From Microbispora amethystogenes (GTDB taxonomy: Bacteria; Actinomycetota; Actinomycetes; Streptosporangiales; Streptosporangiaceae), in the NCBI RefSeq assembly GCF_016863015.1, contig NZ_BOOB01000034.1, forward strand, positions 62,001 to 126,000: DNA of 64,000 nucleotides, read 5' to 3'. This document shows positions 31,120 to 38,921 of the stretch, piece by piece. Under the pieces are notes generated by a model. The model searched no databases, was not told the origin of the DNA, and was given only the letters and a program-made list of their open reading frames with translations. Each line of letters starts with the position of its first letter. Position 1 is the stretch's first letter. A program made the translations under genes and the position numbers.

Positions 31120-32301
31120 ATGGAGACGACGCTGACCGGCCTGGACGGGCTGCTCGACGGCTTCGGCCACGTCTACCGTGACCAGCTCGCCCGTTACCCC
31201 GCGGGCCAGGAGCCGGCGTGGCAGCCGGTGCACACCGTGTACGTGCCGGCGGACCGGGTCACGGCAGGGGTCGTCCACGAATGGCGGCACGCCGCCACCG
31301 ACCTGCTGAACCGGCTGCTGTTCACCCCCGGCGAGCTGGCCGCGCTGTTCGGGCTGGACCCCGGGCTGGCCCAGCCCGTGCACGAACGGGTCCGCCGCAA
31401 GCTCCACAACGAGCCCATCGAGGACCTGCGGATCGACTTCGAGGACGGGTACGGCGTGCGCGCGCCGGAGGAGGAGGACCGGCACGCCGAGTCCGCGGCG
31501 GCGGCCGTCGCCGAGATGCACCGGGCGGGCACCCTCCCCCGCCGGTGGGGACTGCGGGTGAAGTCCTTCGCCGACGGCGACCCGCACCGCTCGATCCGTA
31601 CGCTCGACGGGTTCCTCACCGAGGTCGTCCGGCGGGCCGGGCGGCTTCCGGACGGGTTCACGGTGACCTTCCCCAAGGTCCTCATGGAGGACTACCTCGG
31701 TCAGTTCGCCCGCTGCCTGGAGGCGCTGGAGCGGGCGCTGGCGCTGCCCTCCGGGACGCTGCGCTTCGAGATGCAGGTGGAGGCCCCGCAGACCGTGCTG
31801 ATCCTGCAGCGGTCGGCCGATCTGGTGCCGTCGCTCGGCGGGCGGCTCGCGGCCGCGCACTTCGGGGTGTTCGACTACACCGCGGCGGTCGGGCTGCCCC
31901 CGGACGAGCAGCGGCTCGACCATCCCGCGTGCGACCACGCGAGGCACGTGATGCGGACCGCGCTCGCCGGCACGGGCGTCGAACTGTCGGACGGCTCCCT
32001 CGCCGCGGCGCCCGCCTCCGACTCGGCCGCCGACGTGCACGCCCTGCTCCGCAGGCACTCGGCTCTGGTGACGCACTCGCTGTCCCACGGCTTCCACCAG
32101 GGCTGGGACATGCACCCCTCGCACCTCGTCAGCCGTTTCACGACCGTCTACGCCTTCCATCTCGCCTGCTACGAGAAGTACGCCGACCGGGTGCGCGCGT
32201 GGGAGGAGCGGCGGGCCGCGGCGGGCGGGGTGCTGGACGAGCCCGCGACGATACGGACGCTGGTCGCCGCGCTGGCCCGGGCCGACCAGGCCCTCGGCTG
32301 A
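31120..32301 (+). CDS. DUF6986 family protein (HpcH/HpaI aldolase / citrate-lyase-like)
   Basis: 393 residues. DLRIDFEDGYGVRAPEEEDRHA and LRFEMQVEAPQTVLIL resemble metal-binding acidic motifs of the HpcH/HpaI aldolase and citrate lyase beta fold, which split or join C-C bonds of CoA esters or 2-oxo acids. ATG at 31120 has GAGGA upstream; a start 14 codons earlier lacks similarity. It stands alone here, between a terminator and the oxidoreductase-methyltransferase gene. In other actinobacteria such genes often lie near purine or glyoxylate catabolism. The reaction is unknown. Confidence 0.78.
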   Translation: METTLTGLDGLLDGFGHVYRDQLARYPAGQEPAWQPVHTVYVPADRVTAGVVHEWRHAATDLLNRLLFTPGELAALFGLDPGLAQPVHERVRRKLHNEPIEDLRIDFEDGYGVRAPEEEDRHAESAAAAVAEMHRAGTLPRRWGLRVKSFADGDPHRSIRTLDGFLTEVVRRAGRLPDGFTVTFPKVLMEDYLGQFARCLEALERALALPSGTLRFEMQVEAPQTVLILQRSADLVPSLGGRLAAAHFGVFDYTAAVGLPPDEQRLDHPACDHARHVMRTALAGTGVELSDGSLAAAPASDSAADVHALLRRHSALVTHSLSHGFHQGWDMHPSHLVSRFTTVYAFHLACYEKYADRVRAWEERRAAAGGVLDEPATIRTLVAALARADQALG

Positions 32302-32316
32302 GCGGCGCGCCCGTCT

Positions 32317-32331
32317 TTGCCATATCGGCAA
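32317..32331. promoter_or_regulatory. Inverted repeat upstream of the oxidoreductase-methyltransferase gene
   Basis: TTGCC-ATATC-GGCAA (5-bp arms, 5-base spacer) lies 63 bases before the GTG at 32394 in the 92-base gap. It is a possible operator for a local or distant regulator. Confidence 0.3.
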
Positions 32332-32393
32332 CGTTGTTTGGCGATCCAGCCGATCATGGCGCATCGTGACCCGAGCGATGAGAGGAGACTCGG

Positions 32394-33980
32394 GTGGACA
32401 GGACATATGACGTCATCGTGGTCGGCGGCGGCGCGGCCGGGCTCAGCGGCGCCCTGGCGCTGTCGCGGGCGAGGCGGTCGGTGCTGGTGGTCGACGACGG
32501 GCGGCCGCGCAACGCGCCCGCCTCGCACGTGCACAACTACCTCGGCAGGGAGGGCACACCGCCCGCCGAACTGCTGGCGGCCGGGCGTGCGGAGGTCGCG
32601 GCGTACGGCGGTGAGATCACCGACGGGCGCGTGGCGAACGCGGCACGGGAGGACGACGGCCGCTTCCTCGTGACGCTCGACGACGGGCGCGCGCTCCGGG
32701 CACGACGGCTGCTGCTCGCGACCGGGCTCGCGGACGAGCTTCCGGACGTGCCCGGCCTGGCCGGACGCTGGGGCCGCGACGTGCTGCACTGCCCGTACTG
32801 CCACGGCTGGGAGGTCCGCGACCGGCGGATCGGCGTGCTGGCCACCGGCCCGCACGCTGTCGAGCAGGCCTGCCTGTGGCGGCAGTGGACCGAGAACGTG
32901 GTGTTCCTCAACCATCGCGCCGCACCTCTGCCGGCGGAGCACGCCGAGCGGCTCGCCGCGCGCCGGATCGCCGTCGTGGACGGCCAGGTCGCGGAGGTGG
33001 AGGTGACCGGCGACACGCTCACCGGGGTACGCCTGGCCTCGGGCGACGTGATCGCGCTCGACGCGGTCGTCGTCGCGCCGCGGTTCACCGCCCGCGCCGA
33101 CGTGGCGCGGTCGCTCGGGCTCACGCCGGTCGATGTGGAGAAGAACGGTGACGTGGTCGGCAGCCGGATCCCCGCGGAGCCGACGGGGGCCACCGCCGTG
33201 CCCGGCGTCTACGTGGCGGGGAACACGGCCGACCTCATGGCGCAGGTGATCACGGCCGCCGCGTCCGGCCTGACCACCGGCGCGGCGATCAACATGGACC
33301 TCGTCGCCGAGGAGACCGCGGAGGCGGTCGACGCCTACCGGCACTTGATGGGCACGATGTTCGAGGAGGCCGCCTGGGAGGAGCGCTACCAGTCACGGCC
33401 GGCCGTCTGGAGCGGGCGCCCGAACGCACAGCTCGTCGCCGAGGCCGCCGATCTGCCGCCGGGCCGGGCCCTCGACGTCGGCAGCGGCGAGGGCGCCGAC
33501 GCCGTGTGGCTCGCCGGGCGCGGCTGGCGGGTGACCGGCACGGACATCTCGGCCACCGCGCTGAAGCGGGCCGCCGCCCACGCCGCCGACGCCGGCCCCG
33601 AGGTCGCGGCCCGCATCGAGTGGCTCCACGCCGACCTGCGCGACCACCCGCTCCCCGAGGGCGCGTACGACCTGGTGTCGGCGCACTACATGCACCTGCC
33701 GGTCGAGACGCGGCGGGCGCTGTACACCCGGCTGGCCGCGGCGGTGGCGCCGGGCGGCGTCCTGCTGATCGTCGGGCACCACCCGCTCGACCTGCTGACC
33801 GTGGCCCACCGGACGCACCTCCCGCAGGCGATGTTCACCGCCGAGGAGATCGCGGCCTCGCTCGACCCGGCCGGCTGGGAGGTCACGGCCGCCGAGGCCC
33901 GGCCGCGGACGGCGACGGACCCGGAGGGGCGCGAGATCACCATCCGGGACGCCGTCCTGGTCGCGCGCCGCCGTACCTGA
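32394..33980 (+). CDS. Fusion of thioredoxin-reductase-like FAD oxidoreductase and SAM-dependent methyltransferase
   Basis: 528 residues. Residues 1-300 are a thioredoxin-reductase-like flavoprotein: VIVVGGGAAGLSGALAL at the start, the redox-type pair CPYC at 133-136, and GVYVAGNTADLMAQVITAAA near the FAD end. From about 325 a class I methyltransferase follows, with motif I LDVGSGEGADAVWLAGRG near 360 and HYMHLPVETRRALYTRL later. GTG at 32394 has AGAGGAG. Single polypeptides of this kind occur in actinobacteria. A link between thiol/disulfide chemistry and methylation, for example of dithiol or metalloid compounds, is possible but unproven. Confidence 0.86.
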   Translation: MDRTYDVIVVGGGAAGLSGALALSRARRSVLVVDDGRPRNAPASHVHNYLGREGTPPAELLAAGRAEVAAYGGEITDGRVANAAREDDGRFLVTLDDGRALRARRLLLATGLADELPDVPGLAGRWGRDVLHCPYCHGWEVRDRRIGVLATGPHAVEQACLWRQWTENVVFLNHRAAPLPAEHAERLAARRIAVVDGQVAEVEVTGDTLTGVRLASGDVIALDAVVVAPRFTARADVARSLGLTPVDVEKNGDVVGSRIPAEPTGATAVPGVYVAGNTADLMAQVITAAASGLTTGAAINMDLVAEETAEAVDAYRHLMGTMFEEAAWEERYQSRPAVWSGRPNAQLVAEAADLPPGRALDVGSGEGADAVWLAGRGWRVTGTDISATALKRAAAHAADAGPEVAARIEWLHADLRDHPLPEGAYDLVSAHYMHLPVETRRALYTRLAAAVAPGGVLLIVGHHPLDLLTVAHRTHLPQAMFTAEEIAASLDPAGWEVTAAEARPRTATDPEGREITIRDAVLVARRRT

Positions 33981-34019
33981 CGACGCCGTACCTGACGACG
34001 CCGTACCTGACGACGCCGG
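33967..34019. repeat. Tandem 15-base repeat that includes the stop codon
   Basis: Units close to CGACGCCGTACCTGA (33981-33995, 33996-34010, with partial copies either side). The gene's own stop, TGA at 33978-33980, is the end of the first unit. As the unit is 15 bases, the following TGAs at 33995 and 34010 stay in the same frame as extra stops. Confidence 0.8.
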
Positions 34020-34037
34020 GCCGGACGGCGCCGGGCT

Positions 34038-34718
34038 TCAGAGCCGGTCCACCAGGCGGCGCCAGTGCCTGACCCGGTTCGGGTCGACGGGCTCCTGCCA
34101 GGAGCCCCGCACCGCGCCGCCCACGTGGAAGGCGCGGATGCCGTAGTCGAGCAGCGCCGGGACGTGCGCCTCGCGCAGGCCGCCGCCGGCGAGCACGAGC
34201 GAGGCGTCTCCCGCCTCCGCCCGGGTCCGCAGGACGTCCAGGCCGCTGCCGACGCCCTCGGGCGACCCCGACGTGAGGATGGTCGCCAGGTTCGGCAGCA
34301 GCCGTACGGCACGCCACGCGGCCCGCACGTCGGCGGCGTGGTCCACGGCGCGGTGGAAGGTCCAGGGCAGCGGCGAGACGGCCTGGATCAGCGCCTCGGT
34401 CGCCTTCACGTCCACCGAGCCGTCCTCGTCGAGGAATCCGAAGACGAACCCCGCCGCGCCCGCCTCGGTCAGTTCCTTCACGTCGCGGCGCAGCCGGTCG
34501 AGCTCCTCCGGGCGCACGGTGAACCCGGCGTCGCGGCGAAGCATGATCATCTGCGGCAGCCCGCACTCGCGGGCGATGGCCGCGACGAGGTCCGCCGAGG
34601 GGGTGAGCCCGCCCGAGCCCATGTCGGACACGACCTCCAGGCGGTCCGCCCCACCCTCCTCGGCGGCCACGGCGTCACGCAGATCGAGCGCGATCACTTC
34701 AAGGAGGGATCCCGTCAT
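34038..34718 (-). CDS. cutC: CutC family protein (copper homeostasis)
   Basis: 226 residues with the CutC TIM-barrel pattern: EVIALDLRDAVAAEEGGADRLEV at the start, GGLTPSADLVAAIARE, and MIMLRRDAGF. CutC was first linked to copper tolerance, though its enzymatic role is still unclear. ATG at 34718 fits the family start. It converges with the oxidoreductase-methyltransferase gene and lies alone, with no copper exporter or chaperone beside it. Confidence 0.92.
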   Translation of the reverse strand: MTGSLLEVIALDLRDAVAAEEGGADRLEVVSDMGSGGLTPSADLVAAIARECGLPQMIMLRRDAGFTVRPEELDRLRRDVKELTEAGAAGFVFGFLDEDGSVDVKATEALIQAVSPLPWTFHRAVDHAADVRAAWRAVRLLPNLATILTSGSPEGVGSGLDVLRTRAEAGDASLVLAGGGLREAHVPALLDYGIRAFHVGGAVRGSWQEPVDPNRVRHWRRLVDRL

Positions 34719-34769
34719 GATGTGAACAGTATCGGGTCCCTTTGCGGCGCCTCACGGCATCCGCCCTGT

Positions 34770-35495
34770 TCAGCACTCGATCAACTCGTTGTGTGCCGTG
34801 ATGTCAAGAACGCGCAACTGCTGCGTCCCGTGACCTCCACGCGGGGCCGGCACCGCCGGAGTGTGGCGCTCCTGCCGCCGCCGGTGCCCCCGCATCGCCG
34901 GTTCGCCGTGCCCGGAACGGTCCCACGCGGGGAGCACGGCGCAGGCGTCCCGCTCGAACAGCGCCCCCGAGGCGCGGTGCGGCAGGTCGACGGTGCGGAC
35001 GTGCCGGAAACCCGCTCCCCGGTAGTACGCCTGCAGGCGGGCGTTGTCCTTCGAGCAGTCGAGTCGCAGGTACGGCCGGCCGTGGACGGCGGCCCGCAGG
35101 CCCGCCCAGTCGAGCAGCGCCTCCCCCAGGCCCTGGCCCGAGAAGGACCTGTGCACGGCCAGTTTGTGGACGTACAGCGCGTCTTCCGGCCGGTCCCGCG
35201 GCGTCCAGAACTCCGCGTCGGCGTGGCCGTCCACCGCGATCGTGGCGGCGGGCACGCGGGCGGCGCCGTCGAGGGTCTCCGCGGCCTCACCGGCGTCGAG
35301 CAGGTACATGACCCCCTCGCCGATCAGCGGGTCGATGCGCTCGGCGGGGAAGCCCCCGGCCGGCCACTGCCGTACGCCGAGGCCGTTCAGCCAGCCGGCG
35401 GTGCGGGCCAGCAGGGCGAGGACCCCCGGAAGGTCGGCGGGGGTGGCGCGACGCAGCGTGAGTTCCGTAACAAGATCCAGGGTGTTCGCAGGCAT
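34770..35495 (-). CDS. GNAT-family acetyltransferase with a C-terminal tail
   Basis: 241 residues from ATG 35495, which has AAAGGAA at good distance. Residues 10-165 are a GNAT domain: LTLRRATPADLPGVLALLART, then LYVHKLAVHRSFSGQGLGEALLDWA with the acetyl-CoA loop, and RLDCSKDNARLQAYYRGAGF. About 60 residues of basic, low-complexity tail follow (GHRRRQERHTPAVPAPRGG) and look unlike the family. The true stop could have been lost, extending the protein. A palindrome at 35531-35543 lies in the upstream region. Confidence 0.82.
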   Translation of the reverse strand: MPANTLDLVTELTLRRATPADLPGVLALLARTAGWLNGLGVRQWPAGGFPAERIDPLIGEGVMYLLDAGEAAETLDGAARVPAATIAVDGHADAEFWTPRDRPEDALYVHKLAVHRSFSGQGLGEALLDWAGLRAAVHGRPYLRLDCSKDNARLQAYYRGAGFRHVRTVDLPHRASGALFERDACAVLPAWDRSGHGEPAMRGHRRRQERHTPAVPAPRGGHGTQQLRVLDITAHNELIEC

Positions 35496-35530
35496 GCCTG
35501 ATTCCTTTCGTGCCGAGGGGGGTGATCCGA

Positions 35531-35543
35531 TCACTCAGAGTGA
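35531..35543. promoter_or_regulatory. Operator-like palindrome upstream of the acetyltransferase
   Basis: TCACTC-A-GAGTGA is a perfect inverted repeat around a single central base, 36 bases before the ATG at 35495. It is a candidate binding site for the GntR protein encoded next door or another dimeric regulator. Confidence 0.35.
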
Positions 35544-35777
35544 CGGCGAGATGCCGTACAGCGTCCGTCGCGGTGGACGGCGGACCTCGCTACGGCGCGC
35601 GGGTACGGCGAGGCCCACGGCGGGATCGACCCCGGGGACCGCCATGGGCAACGGCATGGGGAACGGCACGGTGATCCGTGCGGGAATCGGCCCACGGACG
35701 GGCACAGTGATCGGCGCAGCGGCCGGGCGGGCCGGCGCACAGGAGGGATGGGCCCCCCGGAGGAGGGCTCGGCCTGC

Positions 35778-35803
35778 GGCGCCCGCTCAGGGGAGCGGGC
35801 GCC
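35778..35803 (-). terminator. Hairpin after the GntR gene
   Basis: GGCGCCCGCTC and GAGCGGGCGCC form a perfect 11-bp stem with a 4-base loop, 9 bases past the GntR stop. No U-tract follows, as is common for terminators in high-GC actinobacteria. Confidence 0.6.
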
Positions 35804-35812
35804 CGGGCCTCG

Positions 35813-36565
35813 TCAATGACGTTCCAGCTCGTATCGGATCAGATGCTTGTCGGCGGGCAGCACGGACACGGCCACGCGGACCGGAGTGTCGTCGGCGTCG
35901 TAGCCGACCCGGGTGTGGACGACCACCGGGGTGCCCGGCTCCAGCTGGAGCCGGGCCGACTCGTCGGAGGTGGGCATGCGGGCCGAGAGGTCGTCGACCA
36001 CGCGGGTCTGCAGGTGCCCGAGCTCCTCCAGCACCCTGTTGGCCCCGCGGGTGATGTCCCCCGGCCGGGCGATCTCGGAGCCCCCCACGATCTCCAGCGG
36101 GAAGTACGAGTCCAGCGTGTTGAACGGCTGGGCGTCGACGAACCGCAGGCGGCGGCGCACCACGGCCAGGGCGCCGTCGGCGAGGGCGAGGCGGGTCGCC
36201 ACGTCCTCGGGCGGCTCGACGATCGACACCTCGATCCGCTGGTCGGCCGTACGGCCCTCGGACCGGACGGCGTGGACGAACGCGTCGAACCGCGGCTCTT
36301 CCTGGTCGTGCGCGAGGAACTCGTCCTGGGGCCGCATGAGGAGGGGACGGCGCTCGCGTACGAACGTTCCACGCCGGCGCATCCGCAGGATGAGACCCTC
36401 GTTCTCCAGTTCGCCCAGCGCCAGCCGTACGGTGTTGCGGCTGACCCCGTGCGCCTCCATGAGGTCGGTCTCGGTCGGGATCTGGTCCCCCGGCGCGAGT
36501 TCGCCCGCGTAGATGGCCCTGCGCACCTCGGCGGCCACCTGCTGATAGAGCGACGATCGTGCCAT
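35813..36565 (-). CDS. GntR/HutC-family transcriptional regulator
   Basis: 250 residues. The winged helix is at the start (LYQQVAAEVRRAIYAGELAPGDQIPTETDLMEAHGVSRNT), followed by a UTRA ligand-binding domain (RFVDAQPFNTLDSYFPLEIV; ARLQLEPGTPVVVHTRVGYD). HutC-type regulators respond to small metabolites such as sugars phosphates or histidine intermediates. ATG at 36565 has GAGGAAAG. It diverges from a small gene at 36702, and two matching sites lie in the 136-base gap. Confidence 0.92.
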   Translation of the reverse strand: MARSSLYQQVAAEVRRAIYAGELAPGDQIPTETDLMEAHGVSRNTVRLALGELENEGLILRMRRRGTFVRERRPLLMRPQDEFLAHDQEEPRFDAFVHAVRSEGRTADQRIEVSIVEPPEDVATRLALADGALAVVRRRLRFVDAQPFNTLDSYFPLEIVGGSEIARPGDITRGANRVLEELGHLQTRVVDDLSARMPTSDESARLQLEPGTPVVVHTRVGYDADDTPVRVAVSVLPADKHLIRYELERH

Positions 36566-36583
36566 CTTTCCTCAATCCACCCT

Positions 36584-36597
36584 TTTGTTCCAACAAA
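36584..36597. promoter_or_regulatory. GntR operator candidate, copy 1
   Basis: TTTGTT-CC-AACAAA is an inverted repeat 18 bases upstream of the GntR start. A related site in opposite orientation, ATTTGTACCAACGTT read on the minus strand, lies at 36665-36679. Confidence 0.5.
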
Positions 36598-36631
36598 TCT
36601 AGAGGATCTCGGTCTAGCGGGAAACAACCCC

Positions 36632-36661
36632 TTGACCGGAGCCCTCCGGGCCGCGCATTAT
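36632..36661 (+). promoter_or_regulatory. Promoter of the small gene at 36702
   Basis: TTGACC (36632-36637) and CATTAT (36656-36661) are spaced 18 bases, about 40 bases before the GTG. The promoter sits between the two GntR-site candidates. Confidence 0.45.
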
Positions 36662-36664
36662 CCA

Positions 36665-36679
36665 AACGTTGGTACAAAT
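36665..36679. promoter_or_regulatory. GntR operator candidate, copy 2
   Basis: Read on the minus strand this is ATTTGTACCAACGTT, sharing TTTGTnCCAAC with copy 1 at 36584. It lies right after the promoter of the gene at 36702. Confidence 0.4.
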
Positions 36680-36701
36680 CCATCCAATGGAGGTGGGGCA
36701 G

Positions 36702-37019
36702 GTGCTAGCGGTCCGTGCGGGCACGCCGTACTTGCCCTGGCGGGACCCCTGCGAGGCGACGCGCATGCTGCGCTACGCCTTGCACCGGCAGGGGTTCACC
36801 CACACCTACCAGAGCAACGGGAACGGCATGTCCGTGCTGTCGGTATCCACCGACTTGACGGTCTGGTGCAGGAACGGGTCGTTTGTGTGGCATGAGGATG
36901 AGTTCTTGATCACCCATCCCTCCGACGACCCCGACGGCGCGACACGCCTGATCATGCGGCACCACCGCACGCCGGAGCGGCCGGACGACGGCCTCTCCCC
37001 AGAGACTCCGTGCGATTGA
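36702..37019 (+). CDS. Small protein of unknown function, 105 residues
   Basis: GTG at 36702 is preceded by GGAGGTGGGG; an ATG at 36687 in the same frame overlaps that site and is less likely. The protein reads VLAVRAGTPYLPWRDPCEATRMLRY then YQSNGNGMSVLSVSTDLTVWCRNGSFVW and ends Pro/Asp-rich. No catalytic motif or family is recognised. Divergence from a GntR regulator with paired sites suggests it is that regulator's target. Two strong hairpins follow its stop. Confidence 0.72.
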   Translation: MLAVRAGTPYLPWRDPCEATRMLRYALHRQGFTHTYQSNGNGMSVLSVSTDLTVWCRNGSFVWHEDEFLITHPSDDPDGATRLIMRHHRTPERPDDGLSPETPCD

Positions 37020-37020
37020 A

Positions 37021-37060
37021 CGAGGTCTCGACCCCAACCCTCGCCGGGGTCGAGGCCTCG
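37021..37060 (+). terminator. Hairpin directly after the small gene
   Basis: CGAGGTCTCGACCCC and GGGGTCGAGGCCTCG pair over 15 bp with one G-U pair and a 10-base loop, starting one base after the stop at 37019. No U-tract. Confidence 0.6.
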
Positions 37061-37072
37061 CGCCGGGGCGGA

Positions 37073-37111
37073 GCGCGTCCTGGCGGGTCCCCCACGCCCG
37101 CCAGGACGCGC
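37073..37111. terminator. Second hairpin in the same gap
   Basis: GCGCGTCCTGGCGGG and CCCGCCAGGACGCGC form a perfect 15-bp stem with a 9-base loop. Together with the hairpin at 37021-37060 it insulates the SDR gene at 37202. A 15-base direct repeat follows at 37121-37150. Confidence 0.6.
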
Positions 37112-37201
37112 CACCGTTAGCCGGCACCGTCAACCCCGGCACCGTCGACCCCGCCGCCGCGCGGCGCGAGCCGGGAACCGACCGGTCGGTACGCTCCCCT
37201 C

Positions 37202-37963
37202 ATGACTCTGTTCTCGGTGGATGGCAAGACGGTCGTCGTGACGGGCGGCTCGCGGGGAATCGGCAAGATGATCGCGCGTGGGTTCCTCGACGCGGGCGCG
37301 ACCGTCTACATCTCCTCCCGCAAGCAGGACGAACTGGAGGCCACGGCCGCGGAGCTGGGCTGCCGGGCGGTCCGGGCCGACCTGTCGACCCCCGAGGGCG
37401 TCGAGACGCTGGCGCAGGCGGTGGCCGAGCGCGAGAGCCGGCTCGACGTGCTCGTCAACAACGCCGGGGCGAGCTGGGGCGCGCCCCTGGAGGAGTATCC
37501 CGAGCACGCCTTCGACAAGCTCTGGGACATCAACGTCAAGGGCGTCTTCTTCCTCACCCGCCGGTTCCTGCCGCTGCTGCGCGCCGCCGCCTCGCCCGGC
37601 GACCCCGCCCGCGTGATCAACATCGGGTCGGTCGACGGGCTGCGGGTGCCGTTCATGGAGAACTACGCCTACTCGGCGGCCAAGGCGGGGGTCCACATGC
37701 TGACCCGGCATCTGGCGCACCGGCTGGCCAAGGAGTCGATCACCGTCAACGCGATCGCCCCCGGGCCGTTCGAGTCGAAGATGATGGCCTTCGCGCTCGA
37801 CGACCCCGAGATGCGCGGCGCGATCGAGAGCGGCGTGCCGCTGGGGCGGATCGGCCGGCCCGACGACATGGCGGGCGCGGCCATCTTCCTCGCCTCACGG
37901 GCCGGCTCCTACCTCACCGGGGCCGTCATCCCGGTGGACGGCGGCATCTCGACGCACGGCTGA
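37202..37963 (+). CDS. Short-chain dehydrogenase/reductase (SDR)
   Basis: 253 residues, classical SDR. The cofactor motif is TGGSRGIG at 14-21, then NNAGAS near 87, and catalytic Ser143, Tyr157 and Lys161 (YSAAK). It ends with ITVNAIAPGPFESKM and YLTGAVIPVDGG. SDRs of this kind reduce keto groups or oxidise alcohols with NAD(P)(H); the substrate is unknown. TACGCT at 37188-37193 would start transcription near the ATG, so the mRNA may be leaderless. No Shine-Dalgarno is seen. Confidence 0.92.
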   Translation: MTLFSVDGKTVVVTGGSRGIGKMIARGFLDAGATVYISSRKQDELEATAAELGCRAVRADLSTPEGVETLAQAVAERESRLDVLVNNAGASWGAPLEEYPEHAFDKLWDINVKGVFFLTRRFLPLLRAAASPGDPARVINIGSVDGLRVPFMENYAYSAAKAGVHMLTRHLAHRLAKESITVNAIAPGPFESKMMAFALDDPEMRGAIESGVPLGRIGRPDDMAGAAIFLASRAGSYLTGAVIPVDGGISTHG

Positions 37964-37979
37964 GCCCCGGCCGCGGGCG

Positions 37980-38804
37980 TCAGCCCGCCTTGAGCGTCTC
38001 GGCGAGGACCTCGGCGAACAGGTCCGGCGCGGCCAGTTCGTCCCGCAGGAACAGGTACGGCTCGGTGAGCTCGACCTCGATCAGCACCGGCTCGCCGTCC
38101 GGCATCCGTACCAGGTCCACCCGGGCGTAGAGGAGGTCCTGCGGCACGGCGGCCAGGACCCGCTCGGCCAGCGCGAACTGGTCGTCGTCCGGGTCGCGCA
38201 GGGTGGCGCGGTTCGCCGCGACGGGTTCGCCGCTCAGCATGGGATTCCGCCGTACGGCGTGGCTGAACCGGCCGCCGAAGTACAGCAGCGACAGCTCGCC
38301 CTCCTGCTCGACCGACGGAATGTACGGCTGGACCATGGCCGTGCGGCCCTCGGCGAGCAGCGCGGCCGCGTGCGCGGCGGCGGTCTCCCGGTCCGCGGTG
38401 CGGATCGTGTCGCGGGCGCCTCCCGAGACGGCCGGCTTGACGACGTACTCCTCCCACTCGGGCAGCTCCGCGCCCGGCTCGGGCCAGAAGGTGGGCACGA
38501 TCGGCACGCCCAGCGTGCGCAGGTAGGTCTTGTCGGTGTTCCATTCGAGCACCGGCGCCGGGTTGAACAGCCGCGTGACCCGCTCCACCCGGTGGGCCCA
38601 GGCGACGAACTCGTCCCGCCGATCGATGTAGTCCCAGGCGGAGCGGACGACCGCCGCGTCGAAGTCCGCCCAGTCGACGGCGGGGTCGTGCCAGTTCACG
38701 GGCGACCCCTCGATGCCGGCCCCGAGCCAGGCGGCGAGGACGATCTCCCGTTCGTCGTCGAAGCGGATGATCGGGTGATCCGTGGTGACGTAGGCGACCT
38801 TCAT
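37980..38804 (-). CDS. ATP-grasp domain protein
   Basis: 274 residues. VAYVTTDHPIIRFDDEREIVLAAWL opens a pre-ATP-grasp fold, EEYVVKPAVSGGARDT carries the ATP-binding lysine, and the metal-site end is DLLYARVDLVRMPDGEPVLIEVELTEPYLF. Proteins of this group resemble glutathione-synthetase-like ligases that join a carboxylate to an amine with ATP. The substrate is not evident. ATG at 38804 fits. It converges with the SDR gene and follows the family 3 glycosidase gene in direction but not closely. Confidence 0.85.
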   Translation of the reverse strand: MKVAYVTTDHPIIRFDDEREIVLAAWLGAGIEGSPVNWHDPAVDWADFDAAVVRSAWDYIDRRDEFVAWAHRVERVTRLFNPAPVLEWNTDKTYLRTLGVPIVPTFWPEPGAELPEWEEYVVKPAVSGGARDTIRTADRETAAAHAAALLAEGRTAMVQPYIPSVEQEGELSLLYFGGRFSHAVRRNPMLSGEPVAANRATLRDPDDDQFALAERVLAAVPQDLLYARVDLVRMPDGEPVLIEVELTEPYLFLRDELAAPDLFAEVLAETLKAG

Positions 38805-38921
38805 CGAACTCCCATCCGCGGTGCGTCGGCGCCCATGCTACGGCGCACGCCGCACCGCCCAGCCGCCGCCCGCCTCCCCCGCCCTCACACGCCCGGCGGC
38901 CCCGTCACAGGCCCGGTGCCC

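Larger units (their letters stand above)
35496..35812. other. Intergenic stretch of 317 bases between two leftward genes
   Basis: It holds a 13-base palindrome TCACTCAGAGTGA (35531-35543) upstream of the acetyltransferase and an 11-bp hairpin at 35778-35803 just after the GntR stop. Short open frames on either strand have no ribosome-binding site and no family features. I see no gene in it. Confidence 0.6.

Noticed and set aside
35531-35740. Short leftward frame of 69 codons upstream of the acetyltransferase
   Set aside because: Arg/Pro/Ser-rich composition, no ribosome-binding site and no family features.
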